Shown here: positions 11,744 through 23,612 of the stretch, in pieces
Numbering within the stretch: position 1 is the first letter of the stretch
Layout of the letters: each line of letters begins with the position of its first letter
Source: Puccinia triticina
Taxonomy: Eukaryota > Basidiomycota > Pucciniomycetes > Pucciniales > Pucciniaceae
Assembly: GCF_026914185.1 (NCBI RefSeq)
Contig: NC_070571.1
Span: 4,216,001-4,280,000 of the forward strand
Length of the DNA: 64,000 nt
Direction: 5' to 3'
Notes under the pieces: model-generated
Databases searched by the model: none
Told to the model about the DNA's origin: nothing
Seen by the model: the letters and a program-made list of their open reading frames with translations, nothing else
Made by a program: the position numbers and the translations under genes

Positions 11744-12823
11744 ATGGGCAAGGACGCTAAGCGATTTGCGCGAGAAAAGGCAAAAAGAGAAGCACCTGTT
11801 TGTATCCCCGGCCAGCACGACAACATACACCACCGTACCGTGCCACCTTCTCGTCAACACGATCCGTGCCCTGATGAATTCATTACAACTGACCAAACAA
11901 TCAGAGAACATTACGTATCCCTGACGCATGGCGTTTGCATTGTTGCGCCGAACAACCTTCCTCCGTTCTGCATGGCAGCTTGGTATCCATTCAAAACAAT
12001 GGCGGCCAGCGAGAAAAAAGGTTGGGAAAAATTTGTCCTTCACCTCCTTAGCCGAATCGACTATGTTTCTGAAATCAACACCAACAGGCCCCAAATTTGT
12101 GGATCTTTATGGGGCGATGGCTGGCCGAAATGTTCAAAGAACACTGAACAATTTGGACGGTTTTGCTCCGTGGAGTTTTTGCGGAAACAGATGAAGCTCC
12201 TGAAATTCGACCCAGAGGACCAGAAAGCCCGACTCCTTGAAGCTGGACAGTGGATCTCTGACAAATTGAGAAGCTTTGCGCCTGGCGTCCACGACTCGAA
12301 TCAAAAGCTGCTCATCACTAATCAGTACCCTTCGATGAATCACACGGAGTATGGCGAACCCTATACATCGGCTGACTTCTCCTCTTTCCTGACCTTTACC
12401 ATGTACGACTTTTACAATCATCCGCACACCGATAACGATGTGAACGACTGGACGCTTGTTGGTTGGATTCCGATCTTCAACCCAAAAAACTCGGATAATC
12501 CTCAGATCTTGGCCGATGAAATGTTTGACATGGAGGGGGGTCAGTTCTCCTTTCGTGATTTTCAAGTCTGTCTAGACTTGAACAAAACCCTTGGTGTTAC
12601 ACTGTGCGTATTCAGATCTCAAGACTACCGCCATCAAACTCTGCCTGGCTGTTCCCCTTCTGGAATGTATACCAGAATTGGATTTTCTTGTCAGATAAAC
12701 AGGAGAATGGCTAATGCTATTACCGCTTATATCAATGGCTTATATAAAAAAGATTTAGACATTGGTGGCTTGCAGAATCAAATTGACAATGCAAACGCTC
12801 CTCCAAAGAAAAGAAATAAATAG
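11744..12823 (+). CDS. TET/JBP-family (Tet-like) 2OG-Fe(II) oxygenase, intact 359 aa
   Basis: An uninterrupted ORF from ATG 11744 to TAG 12823. It has a basic N-terminus (MGKDAKRFAREKAKR) and a double-stranded beta-helix dioxygenase core. The metal triad is visible as H228-x-D230 in YNHPHTDND and H297 in DYRHQT. R311 in MYTRIGFS is the expected 2-oxoglutarate-binding arginine. The layout, including SLWGDGWPKC and SFLTFTMYDFYNHPHTD, matches the fungal Tet-like domain family (Pfam 2OG-FeII_Oxy_6 as I recall it). TET/JBP enzymes oxidise 5-methylcytosine or thymine in DNA. Basidiomycete members are expanded and often travel with KDZ DNA transposons (established literature). No KDZ transposase is visible here. 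It is one of the few undamaged genes in a window of decayed elements, so it is either recently duplicated or under selection. Substrate and activity are inferred. Confidence 0.85.
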   Translation: MGKDAKRFAREKAKREAPVCIPGQHDNIHHRTVPPSRQHDPCPDEFITTDQTIREHYVSLTHGVCIVAPNNLPPFCMAAWYPFKTMAASEKKGWEKFVLHLLSRIDYVSEINTNRPQICGSLWGDGWPKCSKNTEQFGRFCSVEFLRKQMKLLKFDPEDQKARLLEAGQWISDKLRSFAPGVHDSNQKLLITNQYPSMNHTEYGEPYTSADFSSFLTFTMYDFYNHPHTDNDVNDWTLVGWIPIFNPKNSDNPQILADEMFDMEGGQFSFRDFQVCLDLNKTLGVTLCVFRSQDYRHQTLPGCSPSGMYTRIGFSCQINRRMANAITAYINGLYKKDLDIGGLQNQIDNANAPPKKRNK

Positions 12824-12980
12824 TTGTTTTCCAAATCTTTTTACAATTAGTTTTAAATGAAATGTCATGATTTCCTCTTTTTTTTATGTTCCTTAATTTC
12901 CAAACTCTTCATTCAACCCATGTCTTGAAGTGATCTGTCTTCTATCCAATTCAAGTTTCCTTCTCAAATGTCCCAAACAG

Positions 12981-13183
12981 TTAGGGTGTTCAAAGTTGAC
13001 TTGCATAAAATCATAACACCATAAAATCATAAAATTCTAAGCTGAAAAAAATATGTTGCACCCAAGCACTCAAATTAGAGCAACATTTCTAGAATGGTAC
13101 ATATGAAATCATCACTTGAAAGTTTTATAATTTTATGATTTTATGCATTGAAAATTTTATGATTTCAACTTTGAACACCCTTA
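12981..13183. mobile_element. Tourist-like MITE (PIF/Harbinger type) with TTA target duplication
   Basis: A 197-bp element (12984-13180) with inverted ends GGGTGTTCAAAGTTGA and TCAACTTTGAACACCC, flanked by TTA at 12981-12983 and 13181-13183. The interior is A/T-rich, with inverted CATAAAATCATAAAA-like stretches allowing long pairing. A 3-bp TWA duplication with G-rich short TIRs is typical of PIF/Harbinger MITEs. There is no coding capacity. Confidence 0.8.
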
Positions 13184-14359
13184 GTGCTTTGATCCACATC
13201 AATTTGTGACAATGTATCTCATCAGTTGTGAAAGTCAATTTCTGACAAATGAATGGTTTGGATGAATGTGGAATATTAAGTTTTTGATGAAGAACCGGTC
13301 AAGTTTCTTTCTCAACAGAATCAATATACCACGCTGAAAATAGTCAAAGTGCTCATGCGGTGTGCTTAAACATTTGTGAAAGTAACTGAGATTAAGATTT
13401 CTGGTTCAAATTGACCAAACATATGTGCATTTATGTATGAGTTTTGTCACTTTCTTTCCTTTGGACAATTTGAAACATCACAAGCATTTCTCACTGCATT
13501 TTGTATTTGAGGATGAAATCATATATCACAAACCATTCCAACAACTCCCTCAATCCCTTGGCTTTATACTGCAATTGTAATCTGATAAACAATAAATCTT
13601 TGTGGAGATTAATTGGGCTTTATTTAAGCCATTCAGAGCTGTAATCAATTTAGACAAGGTGTTTTTAGCACTTGTTTCACTGTAGTTAATCCATGGATAA
13701 TTCTATGCAAGAATGACTGTGTAACAACGTGAAAATGGAATTATCAAAAATTGGATCAATTCAACATGCCATGAACAACAGCTGGCATCATTGAAATTTA
13801 GTACTTCAGCAAGATAAGGTTATTTAGTTGTACATTGAAGCCACTAAGCATTAGCATTAACTATTATTTCTAGGTGCAAGTTGAATGGTTTGTTTGTGTT
13901 CAACTGCAAGAAACAACATATCCTTTTCAGAAACATTTGTCACTTCCCGCTGGTGCAATAAACAAATGGCCACAAATAATTCAATTATACTTACAGGAAA
14001 CTGCTTTGATATGTTCCAGTTCATTTACAACTGATTTGAATTTGAGTTCTGGGTTATATTTCAAGATGAGTTATGGATGATTCCCAAATTAGTTTGAATT
14101 CAGTTATGAATTACTTATTGATACTGTCTGGAAGAGTTCAGGGTGAGCTGTGCATCAGTTCTGAATAATTTTCCCCTGTGACAAGAAGACTTTTGGGATG
14201 AGTTCCAGACCACTTATGGATGATCTTCCTCACTATATACATCACTGCTTAAGCTATATTTACTAAAGGCCTCCAGCACAGTTATGGAAAAAAATTCACG
14301 TAGGGCACTCCCTGGAGAGTGGGAACATATCTCCCCTGGTGATTGGCGGTTGTTTTCAC
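13184..14359. other. A/T-rich intergenic, no gene seen
   Basis: No supported coding sequence. A 68-codon frame at 13874-14080 is compositionally random. The tract lies where the 3' end and 3' LTR of the minus-strand copia element would be expected, but I could not recognise an LTR, so that end seems truncated. Confidence 0.4.
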
Positions 14360-17300
14360 TTATTGGAGTTTGATGAGGTTGACCAGTATCAGTTCCCAAA
14401 CAAAGTGAAGTCTGATGTTCATGTGTTTAGTTCGGAAGCTGTTCTGAGACGTCTGGCTGTTTGCGAGATCGATGGCGCCTTTGTTGTCAACGGCGACGGT
14501 GATGTCTTCTACGGTCTTTTGCAATTCGGTTTCCTTGATGAGGCTTGCAAACCAAGCTAGGTCTCTACCTAGATCAGATAGTGCCTTGTATTCGGCCTCT
14601 GCCGTGGAGAGGGAGACTGTTGGCTGCTTGCTTGACTTCCAGTTGAGCAAATGTGAGCCGGCTGTCACGACGAAGCCAGTGGTGGACCTCCTCGTGTTGG
14701 GGCAGTTTCCCCAGTCGGCATCAGAGAAGGCCTTGAGGTTGATTGAGGACGATTTCTTAAATGTTAGTCCTACGTGCTTGGTCCCTGATAGATATCGGAA
14801 TACCTGGATCGCGGCTTGATAGTGTTTGATTCCTGGAGTTTCCAGGTACTGCGAGAGTTGGCTGACTGCTAGGGAGATGTCTGGCCTAGTGAGTATACTG
14901 AGGTAGTTCAACAAGCCAACTAGCGCGCGGTAGTTGACTTCGAGTTTCTTGAGAGTTTCTTGAGAGTGGCGCCGCTTTTGAGAGACGTTCTCTTGGATTG
15001 AGGGGACACAATGCCGGGTACGCCTTGTCAAGTCCAAATTTGGCTAGCTTGCGTTCCACATATTGGGTTTGGTTGATCTGGATGCCGTCATTGAAGCAAA
15101 GAAGATTCATCCCCAAGAGAAATTCCGCTTCTCCTGGGTATTTTATCTCAAATTCCTTCTCCATCTGAGCTCTGAATATTTCTGGCTTATGACTGATGAT
15201 AACTATATTGTCCACGTGAGCAGGTAACCAGGTTGCCGGGTTGCGGGCCGTTTCGCGTCGCCAGAACACACACGGGTCAGAAATTGAGATTTGGAAGTCT
15301 AGCGTTTTCAGGTATGCTGTCAGGCGCTTGTACCAGACGAGCAGGGCCTGGCGCAGTCCATAAATGGCCTTCTTCAGGTGTAGAACTGAGTTGGGGGGGC
15401 ATTGGTAGCCCTGCGGAGGCAGTAATGTGACCGTGTCTTCCAGGGGGCATGTGAGAAAGGCGCTTCGTACGTCTAGCTGGTGTATTTTCAGTCCATGATT
15501 TACGGCGAATGAGATTAGGAGTCGCAATGATGCTGCTTTGCCTGTCGGGGCGTAGATCACATTGAAGTTTCTTCCGTGTATTTGTCGGAAACCTTGCGCG
15601 CAGATGCGTGCCTTGAACTCTATGACCTCGTTTGAGGCGCCGAGCTTTCGTCTGTATGCCCAGGTGGAGGGGATGGGCTCATCTGAAGCGAGCCGCTGGC
15701 GAACTACCCAGACCTGGTGTTTGAGCATGTTCTTGATTTCCTTCTGCTCGGCCTTGGTCCAGCGAATTCGGTCGGAGCTGTTCATGGCTTGTTTGTGATT
15801 TTTTGGGTCAACTTCAATCTCAATCAGAAATGCCTGGCGAGATCGCTTTCCGTGAATTATGTTTGCGGCGTCAATTCCGCTAGAGATCTCCCTTGGTGGG
15901 GGCGCCGTTGTCCAGGCGTACCTTTGGGTTCTAGGGTGTGGTTGTTCGCGTGATTCTTGGGGAACAGGAGAGCCGAGAGGTTGAGGGTGGCTTGGGGGGG
16001 TTGGCGAGCGGATGGTTTGAATGATCCGGGATATATCCTGTTCTTCTTTTTCTAGCTCGCTAGCGCCGCGGGCCGCCTCGAGGTCTTCTTGTAGAGATTC
16101 CTCTTCGCTGAATGGTAAGGGATCTTGCGAGTTGAAGCTAGGTAGTTTATCCGAGTTCATGAGTAGGTGGCTTTTGTTTAGCGCCAGACAGTCAAGGAAA
16201 TAGGCTTTATCGAAATTTACATGTTTGGCCGTGAGAATTGCTTTATCTTCAATCCGGTAAACCCTATATGATGAGTAGTCATTCTCATATCCCAGAAAAA
16301 CTCCTTCCCAAGCGATTGATGAGAACTTGGTATCTCTCTTTTGTTTTGGTTTGACAATCCACACTCAACAGCCGAATGGACGGAAGAAGGTGATATTAGG
16401 CTTTGATTTGAACATCAGCTCCAGCGGCAATGCCTTGCTCCTGGCCAGAGATGGTAGGCAGTTTGTTGTTGCTGTTGCGGTCTTGACCGCCTCGGCCCAC
16501 CACTCTGGTGCCAGATTTGCTTGCATCATCAAACACCGCGTCATATTGATGATTGTGCGGTTGGCGCGCTTGGCCATGCCGTTGTTTTGCGGGGTGTACG
16601 CGGGAGCCACGTTGTGTTAGATTCCTTCTGCTTGAAGATATTCTCCCAGCGTGCCGTTAACGAACTCTCCGCCGCCGTCCGATATGAGCTTCTTTAGTTG
16701 GAATCCAGTTTGCTTCTCGAAAAAGGCTTTGAAGTCGAGTATGGCCTGGTTTGCTTGGCTTTTCTCTTTGAGGATTGTGGTATGTATGTATCCCGTGAAC
16801 TGGTCTACTAGGGTGAGGAAATATTGGGCTCCTCCGTTCGTTGGGGGAGATATGGGTCCAACCAAGTTGCAGTGAATAATAGAGAGTGGGGCGTCTGTTG
16901 TTTTGAATATGCCTTTGCATGGAGTCCGGGTCAGCTTGCCTTTCATGCAGGCGGTGCATGAGTGAGTCTTGGTGAGGTCTGGTTTGTCGGGTATGACTTG
17001 CGCGATTTGACCGGAGCTTGCATGGCCTAACCGGTTGTGCCATTTCTGGAATTCTGATAGCTGAGGTGCGGCTACTGTTGCCATGCCGACGGCCGGCTTA
17101 GAGGAGGGAGTAGCACCGACAATCTCAAGAAGATCATTGTCTGTACTGACTTGGAACGCCTTTTTGTCATCCAGCTGGACCTCGAAGACGCCGTTGCGCT
17201 CGCTGATGAGTGCTCTGTGGCTCATGAGTTGAACCATCAACACCAGGTTGCGGGTGAGCTTTGGCACAAAGAGAGCATCGGTTAGGTCTAGAGTTTGGCC

Positions 17301-18436
17301 GGACAAGAGGTGGAGTTGAGCTCTTCCTCTGGCTACTGCGATGAGCTCGGATTTGCCGCTACCCGTTACGATGCTGATATGGACTGGGGTAGTGTGGCTG
17401 AAGTAGTCCAGGGAGTTGAGCATGTGATTGCTCGCTCCCAAATTGAGGATTTTTGACAGGGAACTGCCGGGTTTGGTGGTGTTGTAGGTGAAGAAAGGCT
17501 TGGCTATTAACGCATGATGCGCTTCTTCCTCTTCATCTTTGGTTTCTTCAGCGGTTGTGTGATAGGATGTTTGTTGCCTCTTTGGATTGCGTTCTGGCTG
17601 AGGCATGAGGGGCTTGTCAGCCGGGCGAGAGGTTGGATAAATAGTCCAACAATCTGCCTTGACGTGTGAGGTAGCTTTTGAGTTGTGCTTCCCGTGGCTG
17701 CACCAAATGATTCCTCCTTTAGAGCCGCCAGAGGGACCACCTTGTCTTCTTGGCTTTTGAGAGGGTCCAGTGGCAAGAGCTGTGGATGTAGAGGTTGGTT
17801 CAGGGTTGTCAATGAATTTGCGCTTGGTTGCCGTCTCATGACGTCCGATGTCTCGTAGCTTGGCTATGATTTCCTTGGGTTTTGCCAACGCTTTGTGGGG
17901 CGTTGCTTTGTGATTTTTCCGACAATCCCGCATCCAACTAGAACTTCTGGTACTTTTAGGCCTAATGAACTGAATTCAGCTAAGCTCTCTTCCATTTCTA
18001 CTATGTACGAGTTAAGGTCTTTATTGTACTGAATATCTAGCCACTTGTTCCATACTTGGAACACGGAGAGTAAGGAGTCAGAGGCGTAGATCGTCTTGAT
18101 ATCAGTCCAGATAGCAAACGGATCCTGTTCGTTCTCGTCATTTATAACACTAGTGAAGATAGCATTGGATATCACTTCGCTGAGAATGCTACAAGTCCTG
18201 AGTGCTCCCTACAGCTTGTCGTCGTGGGGCTCTTTTGGCAATGGTTCTTTGATGTAGGTTTCAAGATGACGGGGACAGAGGTGCATTTTGATCTTCCTTT
18301 CCCAGAGTGGGAAGTTTGATCCGTCGAACTTCAGGACGTTGACGTGGTCCTTGTCTGGGCTATAAGCGTCGCTCTTAGCCGGGACGGGAGTTTGTTCGAC
18401 GCCTTGACTTGGGCCTTGATTGCAAGTGTTCACCAT
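14360..18436 (-). mobile_element. Ty1/copia retrotransposon, near-complete gag-pol, inactivated
   Basis: Read from 18436 downwards. The gag start (ATG 18436; VLKFDGSNFPLWERKIKMHL) has a TAG at 18209-18211. Gag then continues (18175-17864), with a frameshift near 17900. The CCHC region and a protease with a damaged motif (ILNLGASNHM where DSGA is expected) follow at about 17440. Next are the integrase HHCC (HNRLGHA, CTACMKG) and core (SDGGGEF), TAA at 16617, TPQNNGMAKRAN, and TGA at 16365. Reverse transcriptase covers about 15900-15060 (LDVRSAFL, KAIYGLRQA) with its catalytic box altered to AHVDN where YVDD is expected. After a frameshift near 15000 comes RNase H (FSDADWGNCPNTRRS, STAEAEYKALSD, DNKGAIDLAN), which breaks off at about 14360 before the usual C-terminal tail. 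The three stops are single transitions from Gln or Arg codons. Confidence 0.9.
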
Positions 18437-18539
18437 CCTGGCCTGCCTTTGGTTGCTTGTGAAAGTGATCTAATCAAGCGGGGTCGAGACTGTAAATCTG
18501 AAAATTTTAGAGCAACTGAAGTTCATTGCTAGTTAGAGT

Positions 18540-19155
18540 TCTGTATATACAATTGCAATGATAACATATGGTGATAATCTGAGTAGAGAGATAAGACCGG
18601 GCTTGTACCTGAAGGCAGGGCAGGAGATGCCCGGGTACTGGTTTGAGCGCACGCTTGTGCTGTCTTTGTGCGTTAGGGGATGTTCTATTGAATCCTGCAC
18701 TCCAATGGGCACAACCGATGTTAGTCTCTCTGTGCGATAATTCTGTCTTCTGGTCTATTCCCACTTACGGGTATAAGCCGAGCTACTGAAGTAACTTTGT
18801 CTTGTCTTGTCTATACGGGTCTATACGTTCTTGTTCTGTTTATTTAGGAGCAATTTTGCAAGATTAGTTTTTCTTTGTTTTGTGCTCTGCTTTTTCTGTT
18901 TCTGTGCTTACGCGTAACCGGTGCCTCAGACAATAGTCTTGAGAGCAGGTCTGCCTGGGTTCTGGATCCAAGTTGTTCCGCAAGAGTTCTACAAGTGAAC
19001 ACAATAAAGTCAGCCTTAAGATTAAGTCTGCTTTTCGCTACTCTCGGGACGTACAAGGTTCTGATCTGCGTTTGGACTTGTCTGGGGGCTGTGACCGTTA
19101 AGGTTCTTGCTTGCTCAGCATCTGCGGTCAACAGGGCGATACACAACAGTTAGCT
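18540..19155 (-). repeat. Probable copia LTR between a pol tail and gag
   Basis: This ~615-bp non-coding block directly precedes the gag of the minus-strand copia element. Its far end (about 19090-19160) is similar to the block at about 34380-34450 that follows the RNase H of another copia copy, which is the expected position of an LTR start. On the minus strand it begins about TGTTGTGTATCG and ends about TATATACA. Boundaries are approximate. Confidence 0.45.
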
Positions 19156-19290
19156 TTGCCGTGGTTAGGTCTTGGTCTGGACTGCAAAAGGGGGTCTAAC
19201 CTTTAATTATGGCAGCTGGGCTTGCGCCTTGGTCTAGCCGCGCGAGCTTCCTAGGAGGTTGCTGCGGGTTTGGGTCTGATTCTGATTTCC
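19156..19290 (-). pseudogene. Copia pol C-terminal tail upstream of the LTR
   Basis: Sequence similar to the C-terminal coding tail of the copia copy at 34433-34600 lies immediately upstream of the LTR at 18540-19155. This gives the order pol tail, LTR, gag on the minus strand. It implies a neighbouring copy in the same orientation sharing one LTR, with everything upstream of about 19290 lost. Confidence 0.4.
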
Positions 19291-20144
19291 TACATGACTC
19301 TCATCTGAACTTGCTCCCTGGATCATCCTCTTCCTCCTCTCTTGCCAACTCCAACGACCGCTCCTATCTCGAAGGGTCTGTCTCCTGAGGAAAGGCCGGC
19401 TCAAGCACCGCCAGCTTTGATCGTCCTGTGTCTGCTCCCGCCAACGACACCTGGGACCACTTCCAGCTTGCTTAATCTGACCACACCGTCTTTTCCCCGC
19501 TACTCCGTCCTCCATCTCTCCCGCGTCCCTTGGCAAGAACAGGTTTGTGCCCTTCAAGTCTTGGGTCACTTCTTGGAAAGATAGGTACCCACTCTCTTCT
19601 CTGTGTTTGTCTTCAATCAGCTCTTTCTTATTATCCTTTGGTGTTTTTTCTTTTTGTAGTTTGCCGCTGGATACCAATCAGATCATGTTGAGTGAACTGA
19701 ATCCCAAAGGCAAGTGCATTTTTTTTACCTCCCTCCCTCCCTTTTTTTCTTGTTGCCAATAATTGCATGAAACACCTTTTTTCAGTGATACAATAAGGGG
19801 GCGGAGAAAGTGGGGTGAAAAAAGGTGAGACGAAAGGGCCGACTGTGCAGGCCCAAACCTATTGAAGTTGGCGACACATGCCAACTAAAGGAGCTGATCA
19901 TATCTATGTTTGTTTTGATTGAACCACTCAATCGCCTAGCCGGGATCAGAGGGAGCTTGGCCGCGGGCGGGAAGATTGTCTGGTACAAGTTCACTATGGT
20001 CTCCTCAATCCTCTGGTTGATTCTATTTGCCCATCTATCCATATTGCTTCAAGCGCGGGTGACAAAAGACCAATAAGATTGTTTCATGCCCAGGAGCCAC
20101 AGAGTCCGCGAAATCATGGCCTCTATTGAACATCAATCAAGCTG
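19291..20144. other. Uncertain tract, possible degraded 5' part of a tyrosine-recombinase element
   Basis: Pieces read like protein on the plus strand (NRFVPFKSWVTSWKD at about 19540, then after a GTACCC...TGTAG gap of about 83 nt FAAGYQSDHV) but with stops between them. T-rich and G-rich stretches at 19715-19800 separate them from the recombinase frame. I could not build a gene. Confidence 0.25.
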
Positions 20145-20860
20145 ATGGTCTGTGAGACCATTCCGTCCGGCCTCCTTGTTGTCCAGGTCCACTCAGCCAG
20201 GAACGTATTAGAGACATACACCTGTCGTGGCAATCTGTGGCGGTCTGAGTCAATGGCCGTTGTTGGTGCCAATGTGATTGAGGAGGCCACCAACAAGGAA
20301 CAAGCGATTGGGGACCTCTGTTTGGTCGCTTTTTGGGCCCTGGCGCGCCTGGCCAAACTCACTTATGCATCTGAATGTGGCCCAATTCAGTTTGACCAGT
20401 CTCTTCTGACTTTGGACGTCTCCTTCACAAAAGACCCACCTCTGGGTCGAGTGGCCACCTTGACACTGCAAGCAGCAAAGACAGCCTCTCCGGGTAACCC
20501 AAAGCTGCAGATTCTGAGCAAGCAGCATCACGCACTCTGCCCGGTCGCGGCGATTTCCCGCTGGCTTCAAGAAACGGGGGGTATGCAAACCTCTTTGTTT
20601 GGGTACACGGACTCCGGTACAAGAAATCATCTGACGAGATGGGCGGTCCTGGCCAAATTGAGGGAGGTTTTCTCCGGGGAAGAATACCGGGGCATCTCCG
20701 GGCAAAGTTTTAAGGTGGGAGGCGCGTCTTTCAGACACGCTTTGGGCATGAATAAAGAAGATGTCTGCCGTTTAGGTTGATGGGTGTTGACGTGATACAA
20801 GTTGTATATTATGTGAGAATAGCAAGACTTAAGGGTGTAATTTCATCTTTGTCAGCTCAT
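20145..20860 (+). pseudogene. Tyrosine recombinase of DIRS/Crypton type, catalytic residues lost
   Basis: An open frame 20145-20780 (TGA at 20778), followed by sequence that still aligns with the family (YKLYI) with further stops. The first catalytic Arg box is present (FWALARLAKLTYAS). The C-terminal box reads ISGQSFKVGGASFRHALG, where the related copy near 60.5 kb has ISGHSFRVGGASLRNALG, so the catalytic His and Arg are replaced by Gln and Lys. The stop follows CRLG, where a Trp or Arg codon is expected before the Tyr nucleophile region. The N-terminal core-binding domain is not recognisable. It is most likely a remnant of a DIRS-like retroelement. Catalysis cannot work. Confidence 0.75.
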
Positions 20861-22749
20861 GGTGATCTTCATGAGAGGAGAGAGTAAGAAAAAGAAAAAA
20901 AGTAACAATTTGTACCTTAAGGGCAGTGGTAGGCAACTAAGATAACGGATTTTAGGTGAGACGGCTAAGTATGAGAACAAGAATGTGTTTTTGAGAGATA
21001 AGAAGAAGGAAAGGTCCGAGAATGGCACAAGTGCGGTACAAGGTCGTCGCAAGCTGCTGATGATAAAAGAGAAGAAATAGGACTGGAGTCAATGGGAGGT
21101 GTTGGGAGAAGGCTGGTCTGAGCTAAGATAAAGGGAAACGTTTATGGGTTGATTTGAGCTTGTGTAGTCGAGGGGAAGTGGACAAGAGCTGAGAGAAGAA
21201 CAAAAAGAAGGATTGGGATCAGCTATTTAAGCTTCTTGAGTCATGCAGGTGATTCATCTGCAAGACATGTACAGTTGTACTTTTGGCCTGGTTTGAGCCA
21301 CAGGGTTCTAGTGTTTCTTACAAGACAAGCATGGCGTTTGGTTGAGTATTGGGCTGTTCATCGCCCAGGGTACATTGTTCTTCCTGGTTGTTTCGGGTGA
21401 GCTCGTCGCCTGGTTCAGACGGTATTTGAAAGGGACTGATTAGTATTTTTATCCAAACCGGTTAAGCTGCATCGGTTGTTGTGATATACTTAGACTTGGG
21501 ACTGGTTACTTACAATAAGCTGGTCCTGTCTGTTGAGATGGCTTGAGTTGGGCGGCGAGAGAAAAGAAAAGCTCTGAAAATGTCGATGGAGATGAGCAAG
21601 CAAGGGTTGCTTCAGGGTCTTTCGGGCTCGGGCCTCTTGGGCCTGAATCCTGACATATTAGGCATTACTCCCGCGCAAATTTAGCTTGCACTAAGTCCTT
21701 GTTATTGTCATTGCGAAGAGAAGCCAAAGACGGCCACGGCGGGCTTCAAGACTGTGTTCTCCATGTCCTTGGGCCCACACCCAACGACACCAATTATCAC
21801 AATTGCGCCACTGACCAGCTCCCATCCCAGCAAAGTCTGCTCTTCAACGAGTGCTGTTGTTGGCCAGGGGCACACTCCTCCGGGCACTGCCTTCTCTCCT
21901 AACAACCCCTCCCTCAAGCTCACGCACAGACTCACCACCGAGCACACCAGGGCGCTCAATATGAGTGGAAGAAGCTGATCATAGCGCGACTAAGCCATCT
22001 TGCCCACCCTTTTTGGTGATCTATCCCCAGTGCCCCACCCCTCTCTTTGAACATCTCACCCGCCCTCCTTGAATTTTTCCCCCCCTTGTGAGACGTTCCT
22101 AACCCCCGCCCTCTTTGTCTCCCAATTTTCCCCCTCCATCCTATCTTATCTGGCCAATGGGCCCTTGAAGTTCATCCCAATTAAACTGAGTGATGAAGGA
22201 TCTCTAATAATTTGATGTGCTAACTAGGATGGTACTTGCAGCTTTTAGAACCTGCCTAGGCAATGATATCACCAGCTGGTATAAAATGTGAGTTATGGGG
22301 GTACATTTGATCACTGCTTGTCAATAATGAAAGTCAGCAAAATACATTTTCAGGGCTCTAAGTATATTTATGATTACCATCTATGCTCTAATGAGTTGAG
22401 AGGCAACAGTAGGATAAAAACACTATTTGTGATTTCTGGTGGCTATCAAATTTTGCTTGTTGGGTTCCTGTTTGTTTCTCATTAATTCAATTCTCATCTG
22501 TGATGTTCATGGCTAAAATTAGACTGAAAAAAAAGGAATGTAATGCCAAGTAAAATTTTTTCAAATGTGTGAAATTATATTACTTTTTATTCCTAAGATG
22601 ATCTCAAGCATTTTTGAGTTTATCATTTAGATGAAGGGATCTTGTCCTAATAATAAGGTATCAATAGCTCTCCTCTTTGGCGCAATTAACACAACAGCAC
22701 AAGAATAAATGTGCTGACCATTATGGATTGACTGCAAGCAAAACTTGTG
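20861..22749. other. Intergenic, weak ORF only
   Basis: Purine-rich to about 21100. A frame at about 21690-21978 (PCYCHCEEKPKTATAGFKT...) is proline/threonine-rich and ends LNMSGRS. It has no recognisable domain and no clear gene structure. The remainder is A/T-rich. Confidence 0.35.
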
Positions 22750-22960
22750 CAACTGATGCCAGTCAACATGCAAGATACCCCGGTGTAATTGCTGTTGTAG
22801 CGTTGACCAAAGACTCAACCGTTTATTTTTTGCACAGTCACCGCGCATCATGCACAGTGACTGTGCATTGAAGCTTGAAGAACAGAATCCTTGAACAAAG
22901 GCTTGCATAGCACCAGTACAAGCTTCTTCAGAGCTCTTGCATGTTGACTGGCATCAGTTG
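22750..22960. repeat. 26-bp perfect inverted repeat enclosing a second palindrome
   Basis: 22750-22775 is the exact reverse complement of 22935-22960 (core TGCCAGTCAACATGC). Between them, at about 22838-22868, is a second imperfect palindrome (GCACAGTCAC...GTGACTGTGC). There are no clear target duplications. It may be a hairpin-forming repeat or an old MITE. Confidence 0.6.
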
Positions 22961-23612
22961 ACCAAGTTTTTCTTGTAGTGGTTTGAGGCTTTGACTCAAT
23001 TGCAGCTGTGAGTCAAATCTGTGAGTCAAGAAAGCAAGCCTTGTTGGGGAAGGATTTGAATTTAACATTTCCCAAAATATTTGACATGAATAAAGCACCA
23101 TCAGAAAAATGAACATGCAGCAAGAAGAGAAGGCAACTTGGGGATTAGAAGATTTGGCAGAAGTAAATTGACTGTGGAGGGGGAGGACTCAAGGAGGGTT
23201 AATATCTGATATTAAGACCAGTGTGACAAACTCCACATGTTAGCTCTACTGGACAGAATAAAGTTAAGGTTGAAAAGAAAATATGGGATAATTGATGAAC
23301 CAATCATAATGGATTTATTGTGCCATAACAAGTTTGAGTCTAACAGCAAATTTGATCTATGTTTAGCAAGAGATAGGATGATCCACCTGTGGTAAAATAC
23401 ATGAAAGCTATGAGGATAAAAAGTCCTGATTGAAATTAGATCTTCAGCCAAATATTTTATGGTTTGTTTGCTTTAATTTGCAAACATGATCATCAATGAT
23501 GTGAAATTATAGATAACAAGGCATGCCAAAAGTTTGTTGATGCTAAAATGAGTTGTTTTTTTAAATTATATGTATGGTTTTAAGCTTGATGGCCCATAAT
23601 GAAACACTTGTA
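22961..23612. other. A/T-rich intergenic, no gene seen
   Basis: No supported gene. Short frames on the minus strand (22928-23116, 23212-23451) look random. Confidence 0.4.
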
